DNA from: Asterias amurensis
Lineage: Eukaryota; Echinodermata; Asteroidea; Forcipulatida; Asteriidae
DNA: 64,000 bases
Assembly: GCF_032118995.1 (NCBI RefSeq)
Contig: NC_092665.1
Coordinates: 7,621,501 to 7,685,500 of the forward strand
Direction of reading: 5' to 3'
Part shown: in pieces, positions 1-13,599 of the stretch
How the letters are laid out: the number at the start of each line of letters is the position of its first letter
Position numbering within the stretch: the first letter of the stretch is position 1
Program-made: the position numbers and the translations under genes
The notes under the pieces: generated by a model
Databases searched by the model: none
What the model saw: only the letters and a program-made list of their open reading frames with translations
What the model was told of the DNA's origin: nothing

Positions 1-3000
1 CGCAAAGAGCGCTCCATACATCAAAGGGCCTCGTCCTGCTAGACAAAAAAAAAAATACAGTTAGTAACCAGGCAACCTATTTAGGGACTAAAGTTTTGTT
101 AACATTACATATATGATAACATAGGTAACAGTGTTTAAGATATTTAATGCCCACCTACACCTAACTAATACCGATCGATAGCCTTGGTTGCGTAGAGCGC
201 TCCATATACGAGGGGCCTAATGGTTGACACCACTAAGAAAATGGTTATCAGTGTTTCAAGTTTATACGTCCATGGCCATTAATAGATGAGGTGGGTGACT
301 TCGGCATTCCAAAAGTGTCGTGGTGTGAGAGGAGAACGATCCATAGAAAGTTAGTTGATGCTATGCAAACAGATGACTGTGATCCATAGAGAGTAAGTTG
401 ATGCTGAGAAAAACAGATGACTGTGATCCATAGAAAGTTAGTTGATGATCAGAAAACAGATGACTGCGAGGAAGAAACAGTTCTCTAACAACATCATCAC
501 CACGTAGGACTCAACAAATGAATCAAATTAAAACTAAGTTATTCTTAATATTGTTTACGGTATTACATAAACTCTCACAATGCTTTACATTCACAAGGTT
601 ACAGGAAAACCAACAAATCAGTAAGCAATTATATGAAAATGAAGAAATAATCCATGGTCATATAAAAAAGAGATTGGCACAATGTGTTTTTATTGTTCAA
701 TTGGCTGATGACATAAATACACTGAATTAGAACCAAATAAAATGTTTATTTAAAAGCGAAAACAGTGGATAAAAAAAAACACAAAGCGAATTCAATATTA
801 AAATTTGTCTGAAACACGAGTTCAAAATTTTATTTCACTCTGTCAGAACAAACCCACAAAAAATGACCAGTAGAGACTATTTAACAGTGACAGTTACAAG
901 GTTACCCAGTTAACTGACCAACATCCGCGTAACCATATTTATTTTTGACTGTTCAGCTAAATAACGTCCGTCGATATATCGAAAATACTTATATACACAA
1001 TGTTTTTTTGAGATAAGATACTGCGGATGTAACATTTTTAATCATATCGAAATATAGAAAATGTTGATATACCGCAATTTGTTCAATAATATCGGCAATT
1101 TTGATTAAGCAAAAATCAGGCATGCAAACCTCCAGCGGATTGGTTTTTCCCACTGCTCGCGTGTACCGAAGCTAACCGTTTGTCTGGCTTCCCCAACATA
1201 CCCTTATAAATACAAAAAGGGAATAAAAAATACAGAAGCCAGACTGAGCCAGTGTAGAGGGTATGCTAAACGAAGAGAAATGTGTCCTAGCCGCATAATG
1301 GGACCTTTTACGCGTCTGGTTCCCCCTCAATTGACTTATACATCGAACAATAAAAACACTATAGTGCCAGACTGTGCAAAAATAGTGTAGAATGTATGCT
1401 CATTGAGGATAATCGTGTCCTAGCCCCACAATGGGACATTTGTGTCTTAGAGAAACTACCCGGCGGGAGCCGGAGCATGCCTCATGCAGGGAACCCCGGG
1501 GGTCGTTACCTCTTCGCCTAAAGTAAGCTGTTTGCCAATGGTGATCACGTCTTTTTCTCATTGCACAATAAGTGCTAAGGATGAACGGCGGTGACATCAG
1601 GGGGCTGTTGCCCCCCCCCCCCACCACATTTGGAAAGTGTCAATTTGGCCCCCCTTACTTTATACTGAGCTTTTAAAAAGAAACAAAGATTTTGCTGACA
1701 ACCCTGTTTGTTTAATATAATACACCTTTATATTTCTCAAAATAACCTTATTCATATAACAAAAAACACCAATTTACGCCGATCGTTTGGTCGATTGGTC
1801 AGTGCGCTGGTTTGTGCGGTGTGTGTCCCGCAGATGGCCACGCCATACCCTGCCACGCACAACGTGTGTCTGTGCATACTACAGTATACTGCCTCGTGTA
1901 CAGTTTACAATTACAGAGGGTTGGTTAAAAAAGCCGTTCTATCAAAACATTATTATTTACATGAATATTGAGCCAATAAAAGACTGGCATGCCCTACTGA
2001 CTTGGTGTTCAGTTCAAACATCTCTTGACATCCTAAGGCTATAAAAATATCCAAGGTGACCCAATAATGCTCATTTCCATTGGGGTCGCATTGAAATACC
2101 TAATGTGGTCCTTAAAGTACACACAGCACAGAGGTACATCGCGCAGAGCAGCAGGCTACTATCAAGCTGCCTATAAAATTACTATCATTAAAAATATTAA
2201 CAGGCCCTATAGTCGTGTTATATTTACAAATTGAAACAGACGATTGGAACCAAATGTCTTCACTGACATCTAGCAAACTGACTCAAACAAGGGAGTCTCT
2301 TTATGAAACTTTAAAGAAACTCGTGAAAACCAATATACGCTTATAAATATTAACAGCGACTTTAATTTATTAAATAACGTATGTAGACCAACAAGAACAT
2401 GTTTGCACCAATGACCGTGGTAGAACAAATTTATTATCCACTGATAACAGTTCCTTAAAAACATCCCACAAATGAACATTTATTTTTCACGTCGACAATA
2501 ACAATTTAAGCATACACTAGAAAACAAATATTTATGAACATAAAAATGAAGGACGGATGCAATGTATACAATTTGAAGAAAATAACTACAGAAATTAGGA
2601 TAATTTCACAGACAGACAAGGACTTGGACGACAAGGACAAAAACAAAAGCAACCAAAAACAGTAAGAAAAAAATTTAAATAAATAAAAAAATTAAAAATG
2701 ACACGGACCAGACTAATCAATAAAAATAACTATGGACACCACAGTCTTTGTACAACTAGTGTATATACTACAATTACATACCCTGCTGAGAACAACACTT
2801 TGATTTGATTTGATTTGATTTGTATTTATTCAGATTTTCAAAACATTTCAAAATACAAACACAACAATAAGAGAAAAGACGATGAAATAAGAAAAATTAG
2901 TTTAGAAACACAATAAAAATAGGACACAAAAATATAAAAGGATAACCCAATAAAGCCAATATATGTGGCTTGTTTCTGTTTGGTCCCTATGAAACACCCA

Positions 3001-5639
3001 GCTTGGTGCTTAAATTACACACAACACAGAAGGACACCGCGCAGAGCATGCCAGGTGAGTATCAAGTTGCCTATATTATTATTATTATTATTAAAATGTC
3101 AGTAGGCCCTATAGTCGTGGTATATTTACAAAATGAAAAAGACGATTGGAACCGAACGTCTTCACTGACCCTCGCATCCCTTTCTACAACACCATAGTAA
3201 GCGCATACACAACAAGTGAATGTTAAGGTTTATAAAAATATACTTAGTTTCATTTCAGAACCCAGAATTATGACGATTGAAACCTCAACAAGGTGTGACA
3301 CTAGAGACCCCTTGCGGATGCAGCCATAGCATATCGCCAGCGTGAAAAGGCGCCGAAAGCATACCCCATTTTGCGCTTAAAGCTGACCAATCTTTTTTAT
3401 GTACATAAAAATTGCCTCTGATGTAGTGCTTTTCAAAGGGGTGTTTTGTTTACAAATTGACTAAAAAAAGGGAATCTTTATGAAGAAATGCATGTAAACA
3501 GTTATATATTTATAAATATTTAATAGCGACTTTAACTTCACATGTACACATATAAGTACATGTTTGCACCAATGACCCTGGTTGAACAAATTTATTATCC
3601 TCTGATTACAGTTCTTAAAAACTCTCACAATATCGAGGTCATACATGTAACCTGCCAAGAACAACACTTTGAATTTATTTGACTGTTAACTATACATACA
3701 CAGTAGGAGAAAAGACGATGGAATCGGATAAATAAGGTAAGATCACGGAAAAAAAATATTCGGATAACCGATCCTAGGATAACCAAATAAACCATTGGGA
3801 TGTCTCTGACTACCCATGGTCCCTAAAGTACACACAGTGACGCAGCACAGAGGGAGACACCGCGCAGAGCATGCGAGGCTAGTATTAGTAAGTTGCCTAT
3901 AAAACTACTTTCATTAAAAATGAGGTAGTCGTGTTATATTTACAAATTGAACCAACGTTTGGAACCGAATGTCTGCACCGACATCCAGCCATAATTTTCA
4001 TTGACATTCCTTTCTACAACACCATGGTAAATACATTTACCAGAAATCATAAGTATATAAGAATATACTTAAGTTTCATTTCAGTATCCTAAATTATGAC
4101 GATCGAAACCGTCACAACAATGGGAGAAAAGACGATGAATTAAGATAAATTAATTTAGAACACAATAAAAATAGGACACAAAAATACCCAACTTGGTGCG
4201 TAATAAAGTACACACAGCACAAAGACACGGCGCAGAGCATGCCAAGCTACTATCATTGACTTGATTTGATTTGATTTGATTTGAATTTATTTGGATAAGA
4301 CTATATAAGAGCATGTCAAAAATACATACACAGCAATCGGAAACAGACGATGGAATAAGATAAATTAATTTCAAACACAATAAAAATAGGACACAAAAAT
4401 AACAAGGATAACCCAATAGTAAGCCAATATCTTTGGCTTATTTCCGTAGGGCTTCTATGAAATACCCAACTTGGTGCTTTAATAAAGTACACACAGCGCA
4501 AACACCGCGCAGAGCATGCCAGGGGTACTATCATTGACAGAACGTGTGTTGATTTGATTTGAATTTATTTGGATAAAAACACGTCAAAAATACATAGCCA
4601 GCAATCGGAAACAGGCGATCATTGACGATGAAATAATATAAATTAATTTCGAACACAATAAAAATTGAACACACAAAAATGTACAAAACAAGGATAACCC
4701 AACAAAGCCAATTTATATCTTTGGCTTGTTTCCGTTGGGGTCCCTATGAAATACCTCACAATTGGTCCCTAGTATTTATATAGCAATAGAGGAACACCGC
4801 GACGAGCATGCCAGGTTATTAGTTTATTAGACTGCCTGTCATATGGTCGTGCTATGTCGATACATGTATACGTACATGCCGTGCTAATTAATTTTACAAA
4901 TTTAAACCAACGATTGAAACCGAACGTCTTCACTGACATTCACATCCCTATCTACATCACCATAGTAAGCATGTACATGTATACAATATAAGTGAACATT
5001 TAGGTTTAAACATACTTATTTTCCATTTCAGTATCCGGAAATATGACGATTGAAACCACCACAAGATGTATGACGTTCGCACTTGTCTTGAAACCCCGCC
5101 GTCGAATGAAGCTATCGGCGGCGGGAAAAGGCGTCCGCAAGTGATAACCCATTCCCCCATGGTTCCCTCCACGTTCTGTGTACAAAATTCTTTCAAGACC
5201 ACAGGGCACAACTTCATAGCTCTGTTTATCGCTAAATTCTGCGCTAATCGTAGAATTGTGGACAAGTCGTTTATGGTCCCACGCAGTGAGATAGTCGAGT
5301 TGCAGCGGGTGCTCTCTGCTGGTTGCGCGACTAATGCGTGCTGCCCATAGAAATAGAACCCGGAGAACGCTGAGTGTCTCATTGTGCGTGCGGTTTCGTT
5401 GTGAGACCATTTGTATGGACGCGCATACGCCATTTTCGTAACGCGTGTATGGCACAATATTTTGCCATACAATTTTGCCATCCAATGACATCATCATTGA
5501 CCAATGAAAACACTAGAAATGGTCTATGTGCGCTGACATCTTGCCATCTTGCCATACGCGCGTGTCATACGATGATACGTGCCATACGCGCGTATTGCGC
5601 GGTATTGATACGCCGCGTCCACAGACGACACAGAGAGGG
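1..5639 (+). repeat. Left arm of the giant inverted repeat
   Basis: The sequence is the reverse complement of 13865-19492 with a few per cent mismatches and small indels, for example an extra CTTGCCAT near 5550. It holds no credible gene: the open frames of up to 174 codons near 5000-5500 recur mirrored in the right arm and show no protein-like features. It contains TTTGA/GATTTG runs near 2800, 4265 and 4550, a poly-C tract near 1610 and nested MITE sequence near 5165-5345. Homology to the other arm stops after GAGAGGG at 5639. Confidence 0.9.
2060..4990 (+). repeat. Degenerate tandem modules inside the left arm
   Basis: A module with the core CACCGCGCAGAGCATGCCAG recurs about six times (near 2135, 3033, 3850, 4213, 4500 and 4790), each followed by related text ending in a block about an 'accgaacgtcttcactgac' sequence. 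Spacing falls from about 900 to about 290 bp. Mirror copies sit in the right arm near 14690, 14980, 15242, 15610, 16445 and 17335. The arms therefore grew from internal duplication, as in foldback elements. Confidence 0.75.
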
Positions 5640-5684
5640 TGGTCGAGCTCAGCGTTCTCCGGGTTCTATTTCTATGGTGCTGCC
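5338..5684 (+). mobile_element. 331-bp MITE with 30-bp TIRs and 8-bp target duplication
   Basis: The element proper is 5346-5676 and begins CATAGAAATAGAACCCGGAG, with the inverse at its right end. It is flanked on both sides by GTGCTGCC (5338-5345 and 5677-5684). Eight-base duplications fit the P or hAT superfamilies. The giant arms' homology ends inside this element at 5639, and in the right arm its mirror copy is cut off at 13865. Confidence 0.85.
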
Positions 5685-6274
5685 CGACTCTACTTCACAT
5701 AAAATGTAGAGTAGAAGTCGGATGCCGCGGGCATTTTTCTTCCGTTTCTTGCGGTATATGTGTGTTTTGCCTGTTGGTAACCATGTGGTTACCGTGAAAA
5801 CACACGGAAAAACTGCAAGAAAGAAAAACCCACAGCATCAGATGATAGTGAAGATGCTAAACCGGGAACCCATCTCTATGCACCGAAACAAATCTGACCC
5901 TCAAAAACCACCAAAACTTGTTATAGAAACCGACACAACTACAGGGTCCCCCATCTACACATTATTGTCGATATGTGTTTGCCTTGGGGATGGAAACATG
6001 TGGGGTAATTTACAAGAAACAAAATAAAACCCGGCATTTCATGCTGCTTCGCTTTGCTTATACGCATGAAAAATAATTGTACTCTATCGGACGACATTAT
6101 AATAAGAACACTCACACATCAATCTGATTTCATTAGTATTTAATATTCAAAGCATAGGTATCGGCCGCCTTGACCAAAGAGTTACACATAGTTTGGATCA
6201 TTATAGGTAATATAATAGCAATCAAGTTAGTAATAAATTAACCACATTCTTGATCTACTATTAGAGCACTGCCA

Positions 6275-6555
6275 TTAAAGGCAGTGGACACTATTGGTAG
6301 TTACTCTAAATAATGATTAGCATAAAACCTTACTTGGTGACGAGTAATGGGGAGACGGGTTGGTGGTATAAAACATTGTGAGAAACGGCTCCCTCTGAAG
6401 TGGCGTTGTTTTGGAGAAAGAGTAATTCTTCACGAATTTGATTTCGAGACCTCAGATTTAAAACTTCAGTGAAGTCTCGAAACCAACCATCTTAAACGCA
6501 CACAATTTCGTGTGACAAGGGTGTTTTTCTTTCATTCTCGCAACTTCGACGACCA
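6275..6555 (+). mobile_element. MITE-A copy, 3' truncated
   Basis: It starts TTAAAGGCAGTGGACACTAT and matches the other copies of the commonest MITE in the window (here called MITE-A), with the typical inner block TCGAGACCTCAGATT. It stops after the CTCGCAACTTCGACGACCAA block, so the right terminus is missing. The remainder of 5685-7035 is AT-rich spacer; 6600-7030 is a run of A-rich low-complexity sequence in which I see no gene. Confidence 0.85.
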
Positions 6556-7035
6556 ATATTTTCTCTGTGTGTGTTTGCAATACAGTGTGGACCTGTTTGG
6601 ATTGAGGACTTACTTTATGGGCGGCCAAAAGGGCCAAAATCTAAATAAAATAAAAACTAACTGGATTTTTGAAAACTAAAATAAAAAACGGAAATTAAAG
6701 AACAATTACAATTAGTTAAAGATAAACAATAATACCAATAATAAACAAACGAAATTATGTGTAAAATAAATCGTAAATACAGAGCACCAAAAGTTTAAAA
6801 TGAACAAAATAATAATAAAAAAAACAGCATATTGTTAATTTAGAATATAAATGGAAAAGATGAACAATTAGTCAAAACTTGAAATAATATGAAAAAATAT
6901 TAATCCACTAGAAAAAAATATTACACAAAATATAAAAAAAAAGTTATAATAAAAACATGTTTGTCCCTTTAAAAATAAATACACGAAATGTTTTTAAATT
7001 AACAGTAAAAGAAAACTATCAAAAAAATGATCTCT

Positions 7036-7297
7036 AGTAAATTCTTTGTTCAACCCCAAAAATCATTAAAAAATTTACCCAGTCAGTTTCCCTTGTGGTT
7101 TATATTGTTATCTGAAACAAAAAAGTCGCATCCCCTTATAAGGTGATCCCCTAGCTGCCGCTTCCCAGGTTGTATCGTAATTTGGGTGTGATCCCTGGCT
7201 ACACGGCAATTAACGGTTGTATGGCTTCTGACTGGCACCCCCGAACAAAGATATTGACAACATAGGAACACCGCCAATATAGGGCTAGATAGCTCAC
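7036..7297 (+). mobile_element. tRNA-derived SINE body with interrupted head
   Basis: This stretch matches the body of the SINE array at 27301-28345, from TTCTTTGTTCAACCCC through CCTGGCTACACGGCAATTAA to the start of the next tRNA-like head (GGGCTAGATAGCTCA). The head is broken off at about 7297, where MITE-like sequence (CCGTAAGCAAAGAATC) takes over. It lies in the spacer of the giant foldback. Confidence 0.75.
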
Positions 7298-7792
7298 CGT
7301 AAGCAAAGAATCAACACTTTGGAAAATACGAAATTATTTGCTTTTGTCAAGCATTTTCACAGGTTAGCGGGGCTTTTGGTTTGTGCCCATGTGCACTTCA
7401 CGTTGAGCATTTAGGGTCTATGGAAGGTGCAATTAAGTAAAACTCGTGCTGAAAAGATTTAAAGATTGTGTCACTTATGTCTGGTGTTTTAGTCTGGTAA
7501 TCATGAGCGACAGAAGTGGTTATAACCATGAGTTAACCAAGGGGAATTTGATCGCGACACTTTCTTAGTACGTAGCTTTAGTCGCACTATAAACCAAGTG
7601 GGTTGAAAAGCAGAAGGCGCGACTCCACTAAGCAACCAAAATCAGCAATTTCCCATGAGTTGTTCCAAATGATATGGTTCTGACTACGTTCCTATGGTGT
7701 TGTGATAATACTTACGAAGGACTTGTACAAGTCTACACTCATGCTTTTAATGTTATGCTTGAGTAAGCCCATTGTATGTCACACAACCACAG

Positions 7793-8029
7793 GACCCAAT
7801 TTCATGGCTCTGCTTACTGTAAGCACAGAATCGGCGCTTGCGGAAGCAGGGAATTCGGTGCTTACGGCAAGCCTATTTCACGGGTTAGCGGCGAATTTTG
7901 GCTTCTACGCATGGGTACTCCACGTTACTAGGCATTTTATGCTTACAAGGCTAGCGCAGAAATTCGGAGTTTGCAAGTAAGCGGGGAATAAATTCATCGG
8001 TAAGCAGAGCCATGAAATTGGGCCCAGAT
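7793..8029 (+). mobile_element. Palindromic MITE-C
   Basis: The ends are inverted copies: CCCAATTTCATGGCTCTGCT on the left and the reverse complement at about 8005-8026. The interior carries repeated AAGC/GCTTA-rich text. A diverged relative lies at 52026-52242, and a third related fragment lies in the giant arms near 5200 ('acttcatagctctgtttatc'). It is a short non-autonomous foldback with no coding capacity. Confidence 0.7.
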
Positions 8030-8562
8030 CTACAGTTGCTCATGTGTTTCAACTTAACAAAAAGTCTCCAACCTTATAACAATGGTTGTTCCAAGCTACA
8101 CAGCTACTCAGATACGCTTTAGGTTTCAAGATACGCAGCGTGCACTATAGTTAGGGTTAATGCTAGGCCTAATTTGTTGAGGGTGGTCGATGATACAGGA
8201 GTCCAGAGTCAGAGTTCGTTATTGAGGTTAAACTAACGGTTCTTTTCAGAAAACAAGAACAAAAGAAAGAAAAGAAATATAGATAGATTACTGACACCAA
8301 CGGCGAAGCAAACCGTATGCCCTACTTACTACTAACTGGACAGTCATTAACCATAGCATAGACTCATTCTTGCGTTCTGATTTAATCCAAAGACGCATTT
8401 TTTTAATCAGCTGAGGCAACTGACATCATTTGAATTCATATTCGAAACAGACATTCAGCGCCAAGTTGCAGAGTTATTTTTCAAGTGTGAAATACAAACA
8501 AGCAACATTAATTAAAGCTCATATTAACCTATAAACCCTATTGATTTTTGTTTCCATCTCAG

Positions 8563-11500
8563 ATTTCCCCCCAAGGACAAAAAGAGGATGAGCATTTGGT
8601 TGCACAGAGTAAAGAGGAAACTACCAAATGGCAAACCTTGGCACCCAACCGAACATGACATGTTATGCAGCGACCATTTTTCTGCCGAGTGCTTTGAGGT
8701 TCGATGGGGTAAAACATACCTTCGCAATAACGCCTCGCCATCAATGTTTGAGGACTACCCAAGTCATTTAAAGCATGTAAGATCAATACAAAGCAAAGAA
8801 CTAAAATTTGAATTTTTACTATATTTATTTCATTATAGTAAAACGAATGTTGAGTTGCTTTTAAAATATGATTGTTGTGAAACTATACTGATACTTTATC
8901 ATAAGTGTATTTTGTTACAAGCGGTTTCTAAAACAAACAATTGCAAGATTCAAACATGCATCGTCAATAGAAAAAGGTATGCTATATAGTGTATATCAGA
9001 GCTTATCAAACAACATGTTGTTAAGCTCAGCGCTCTTATTAATCTTGCAATACTTTCCCCTTTAAATATAGAGCAAATGTGATCTCTTCGAAGATGGCCT
9101 AAAGCCCCCGAAGAAGAGTACAAGGCCAGTCGTCAAAGACGAAACTTCACTTGCCCCCTCACCTACAAAAGCAAGTCATCTGAACAACCACAACTATTCA
9201 CGACCAACAAAAATGGATCTACCACAAAGTATGGTAGACCAAATCGCAAGTCTAAAAAAAATTCAAAAGAGCTCAAACGTACAAATAGCCGCTTGTCCAA
9301 GAAGCTCACAACAGTAAAACAAGTTGTTCTTTCTTTGAAGAAAGAAAGCCTCGTCACAAGCGACAGGGCCGAGACGATGGAGTCGAATTTCTCTAATTTG
9401 CAGTTGGAATTCCTTGATAAGAGGCACGACTCACCAGAGCTACAGCGATGAGATGAAAAAGTTCTCCCTGTATCTGTACTACTGCTCCCTCAAAGCATAT
9501 GAGTTCATCAGGAAAGAGATCAAGTTGCCTTCAGTACGCACTGTGAGGTTGGCTACAATATCCTGCTACCCTGGTTTTACAAAAGAGGCATTGGATGCCA
9601 TTAGAGAAAAACATGCATCTTCAGAGCACGAAACCCTTGTTTGTCTCATGGTGGATGGAATGAGCATCCGGAAGCAGGTGGAATTTGACGGGTCTTGTTA
9701 CGTAGGGTACGTTAAATTAAGTCTTTACAAAAATGCCACTTTGTTAAAATGGATTTTTTTAGTTTGATTACTTGTCATCATATATAGTGCTGCTTATGTT
9801 TTTTACGTTATTTTCCCTTTAACAAACAGATACGAAAATCTCGGCTTTGGAAACATCAGCTGTTGTCCTGCTACTGAATGCATAGTTCTGATGGCAGTTG
9901 GAATGAATGACAATTGGAAACTTCCAATTGGATACTTTCCTGTAAGCAAAAATGTGCGCTGAGACACAGATGCGACTGATTACAGAGGCCTTGGTTCTGC
10001 TGTGGGATATTGGAGTAACAGTAGTTTCATTAACTGGTAAGTTTGCAACTACTTCATTATAAATCAACCAAGGAGTACCGTGGAATTGTTACACTTTTGA
10101 TATAAACATTTCGTTGTCCACAGGTGACGGATTGAGTGCGAACCTTGCAACAGCAAAGCTCCTTGGAGTGGTCTTAGACCCCCCTCATAGTATGCGAACG
10201 TGGTTTCCACATCCATGTAATCCGCTGGAGAAAGTATGGTACATAACTCGATGCCTGCCATATGCTCAAACTCATGCGCAACTTACTTGGTTCTTGGAAA
10301 GTCATCTTGGATGGAGAAGCCAACTCATATGGTGAGCTAAATCTTCTAACTTATTTTTGTTTTAATCTACATTCCCTGTACTACCAAAAAGGAAGAAATA
10401 AACACTTAAATAAATAAATTAATTAATCAATAATAAACACAAAATGGAAAAACAGAAATAAAATTCAAAATAATTAAAATAAACTAATAAACAAAATATA
10501 AATCGCACATTATTTTGTAAATTTAGTGTGTTGGCAGTTCATTGAAAACCTTCATCAAACCCAAGATACAGAAGGGCTCCGAGCAGCAAACAAGCTTCGT
10601 TCAGCACACATACAATGGCAAAAGCAGAAGATGAAAGTATCATTGGCCGCACAGACGATCAGCAACTCGGTGGCAACAAGTTTAGAGTTTCTGAGAGATC
10701 TGGGTCAACCAATGTTTCGAGGCTGCGAGGCAACTACAAAGTTCCTTCGAATTATTGACAGGTATATAATCTAGTTCTCGTCGTTATGGACTAAAACGCG
10801 CTTCCTTATAATTTTATATTTCGATCCGCTCTGTTTAATCTTACATTATTGTATACTTTCAGATTGTTTGATAGGTGTAATTGAAGAAATCCGTCTGCAA
10901 AAGGTTTCAAAGAACCCCTTAAGCTCTCCAACTTGGCGTCTTGGCGACCATTCATGGAGAGGGCTGTATAGGCTGTACCTGATGAACTTGAGGGACATCA
11001 AGGGTATTCCCGTCATCGATACTCGAAAGAAGACTGCACTGTTCGGCTTTATTGCCGATATTCAGTCCATCAATGGTATCTTTCAAGACCTATGTGAGGG
11101 TCCACAACCCAAACTGAAGAACGTCATATTAAGCATTACAAAAAAATATATACGTTTATTATTTGTAATAATATTTAGATTTGTGTGTCTCGTAACATTT
11201 CATTGATGTAAAAGTATAGATTCTGGCGACAATGGAAAGTATATGGAAATGTAGTTAACTGGCATTTTTTACAATGTTTCCAGGTATTTGTTGACTTACA
11301 AGTTGAGCCAAGACCACCTGGAGCTCTTCTTCGGTGCTATCAGGGTAGAGGAGGGCACAACAATAACCCATCTGTTGCTCAGTTCAGGTGTGTATAAACC
11401 ATGTTAAACTAGAAATGACGAATATTTCGTAAAGGGGATGTAAAGTGTATGTGTTATGCATATATTGCACTCTTGATTGTTTTATAATAATTGGATCTGC

Positions 11501-12185
11501 TTAAATTCTGTCACATAGACGAGCGTACCGACAGCTCCTGTTGTGTCACATCAATCCGCCGCCATCAAACACAAACTCAACGGTACAGGATGATACGACC
11601 CTACTGTCCCTAACCCCAGCTACAGATGCCATCACGACCATACCTGGAGTACCTCCTTAACTTAGTGAGTTTAATTGCAATGTAGTTGCATATATAGCTG
11701 GATTCGTGATTAGAAAAATCGTCAAACCAATCAGCTGCACCGAATGCATGGAGGCTCTAGTAAAACTTCCTCCAACTCCTCATCACTACGACAGGCATCT
11801 TCATCTAATCCAACTACGAGATAACGGGGGGTTGATATACCCATCTGATGATGCCATGGCCGTTTGTAAAGCTTCGGAGAGAGTGTTTCGTATGTATAAT
11901 GGTACCACCACACCGTCACCTATGGTCAACCTTATGGAGACCATGGTAGGAAGAGCAGCCCAAGATATGATTGGGAGTGGTGTGTTTTCGTCACCACAGC
12001 ACACCCTTGATCAAGCTAATTCTTTCCTCCACGATCCATCACATGGAGAGAGCCTGGTAACCAGCATCGCTCGCCAGTATCTTCGAGTCAGGGCGTATGA
12101 CTTCGGGAAAAAAACAACAGAGAAACTTCAAGGCCAGAAAGTACGAAGCGTGTATTCCAAGTTGGTTTTGTTCAAAGGGCAATAA
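8563..12185 (+). pseudogene. P-superfamily (THAP9-like) transposase, multi-exon, decayed
   Basis: Exons with GT-AG borders are visible at 8563-8776 (second half of a THAP zinc finger: W..PTEHDMLCSDHF, then SPSMF), about 9081-9706 (coiled-coil, then YSDEMKKFSLYLYYCSLKAY), 9830-10038, 10124-10331, about 10527-10761, about 10862-11110, 11284-11389 and 11518-12185. The three acidic blocks of the P RNase-H core are recognisable: VDGMSIRKQ (Asp at 9654), SLTGDG (Asp at 10126) and DHLELFFG (Glu at 11321). KMKVSLAAQTISNSVA and NVVAYIAGFVIRK are family blocks. The reading frame changes or stops at least five times (for instance a TGA where LFD..NSRNP is expected near 10880), so it cannot make a full transposase. 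The first THAP exon with the leading cysteine pair was not found. It is the only gene in the spacer of the giant foldback. Confidence 0.88.
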
Positions 12186-12280
12186 AACTACAAAGGACAT
12201 GACTGGTTTCAGACGATTGGTGATAGTTTTTTAACAAAATATTGTAGTCAACATTTAAAAGACTACTAGGACGCCAGTTG

Positions 12281-12662
12281 TTTAAAGGCAGTGGACACTA
12301 TTGGTAATTACCCAAAATAATTTTAGCATGAAACCTCACTTGGTAACGAGCAATGGGGAGAGGTTGATAGTATAAAACATTGTGAAAAACGGTTCTTTCT
12401 GAAGTGACGTAGTTTTTGAAAAAGAAGTAATTTTCCACGAATTTGATTTCGAGACCTCAAGTTTAGAATTTGAGGTCTCGAAATCAAGCATCTGAAAGCG
12501 CACAACTTCGTGTGACAAGGGTGTTTTTTATTTCATTCATATCCCGCAACTTCGACGACCAATTGAGCTCAAATTTTCACAGCTTTGTTATTTTATCCAT
12601 ATTTATAGATACACCAAGTGAGATGACTGGTCTTTGACAATTACCAATAGTGTCCTGTCTTG
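12281..12662 (+). mobile_element. MITE-A, near full length
   Basis: The left end TTTAAAGGCAGTGGACACTA and the right end ATTACCAATAGTGTCC are inverted copies. The interior folds back around TCGAGACCTCAAGTTTAGAA and its complement. It sits just downstream of the P transposase remnant. From 12663 to 13600 I see no gene; 13015-13067 is a (TTTA)n microsatellite. Confidence 0.9.
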
Positions 12663-13019
12663 AAATCATAACGGGTCCTCAACTTCTTTTAAGTTTGACC
12701 AGAGCGGACCTCATAGAATTGCTTAAAAATAATCATTATATAATTCCAAGATGTCATTACAAAGAATATACCAAAATGTTTGGTAAAATTCTACCGTAAG
12801 GCCGTTTTTTCATAGACTTTTGTTTTTGTTCATTTGAAAGAGAGCATGGTTTATCTCTTCTTCGATGATTTTTTTTATCAGAATCTCCAAGGATACCTTC
12901 AGGAATTGCTTAAGCTTCAATGTTCGACACAATTTCATCTAAATGGGCTTTGGATAAATTCTCTGAATTGTACAGATTACTTTAGAACTCAGTAGCAACA
13001 TCGATCATTATTCAATCAT

Positions 13020-13050
<31 letters not shown>

Positions 13051-13599
13051 CTTATTTATTCATTTAATTATTTTTTCATCATTTAATTTAATTTTGTTTA
13101 TCTTTATTATTGTTTTAAACTGTTCTTTTTTATCAATATTTTGTGCCGTTCTTTATTGTGAGAACTTCATAATACATGGGGCGTCCTTCGATAATGATGA
13201 GTTCGTTGAAGCGTCTCTATAAATCTATCTTGTTTCAGCTGTCATGTCTTATGTTTGCGTGTCTGTTTGTCTGTTTGTGTTTTCTGTGTTTGTCTGTGTG
13301 TCTTTTTTTTTAAAGGTTCTACTTATCAAAACAGTAACATACTCTTATCTTATCATTACATTTATCCTGCTTAGGGCTTCATTGCTTTACTCCATAGTTT
13401 CATCTTGTCGATCCTTTCACAGAAGTATGGAAATAAAGTGTGTCTGAATGGAACTGAATTAATTGAATTTAAAAACTTTACTAGAATAATTGGTTAGTTT
13501 GAACTGCATTGTAGCTACCCACGAAAAATGTTAAGTTAATGTTAAGACGATCGTTTAATATGCACCCTGTTTGTAAATAACACGAAGTTGGCATTGTCA

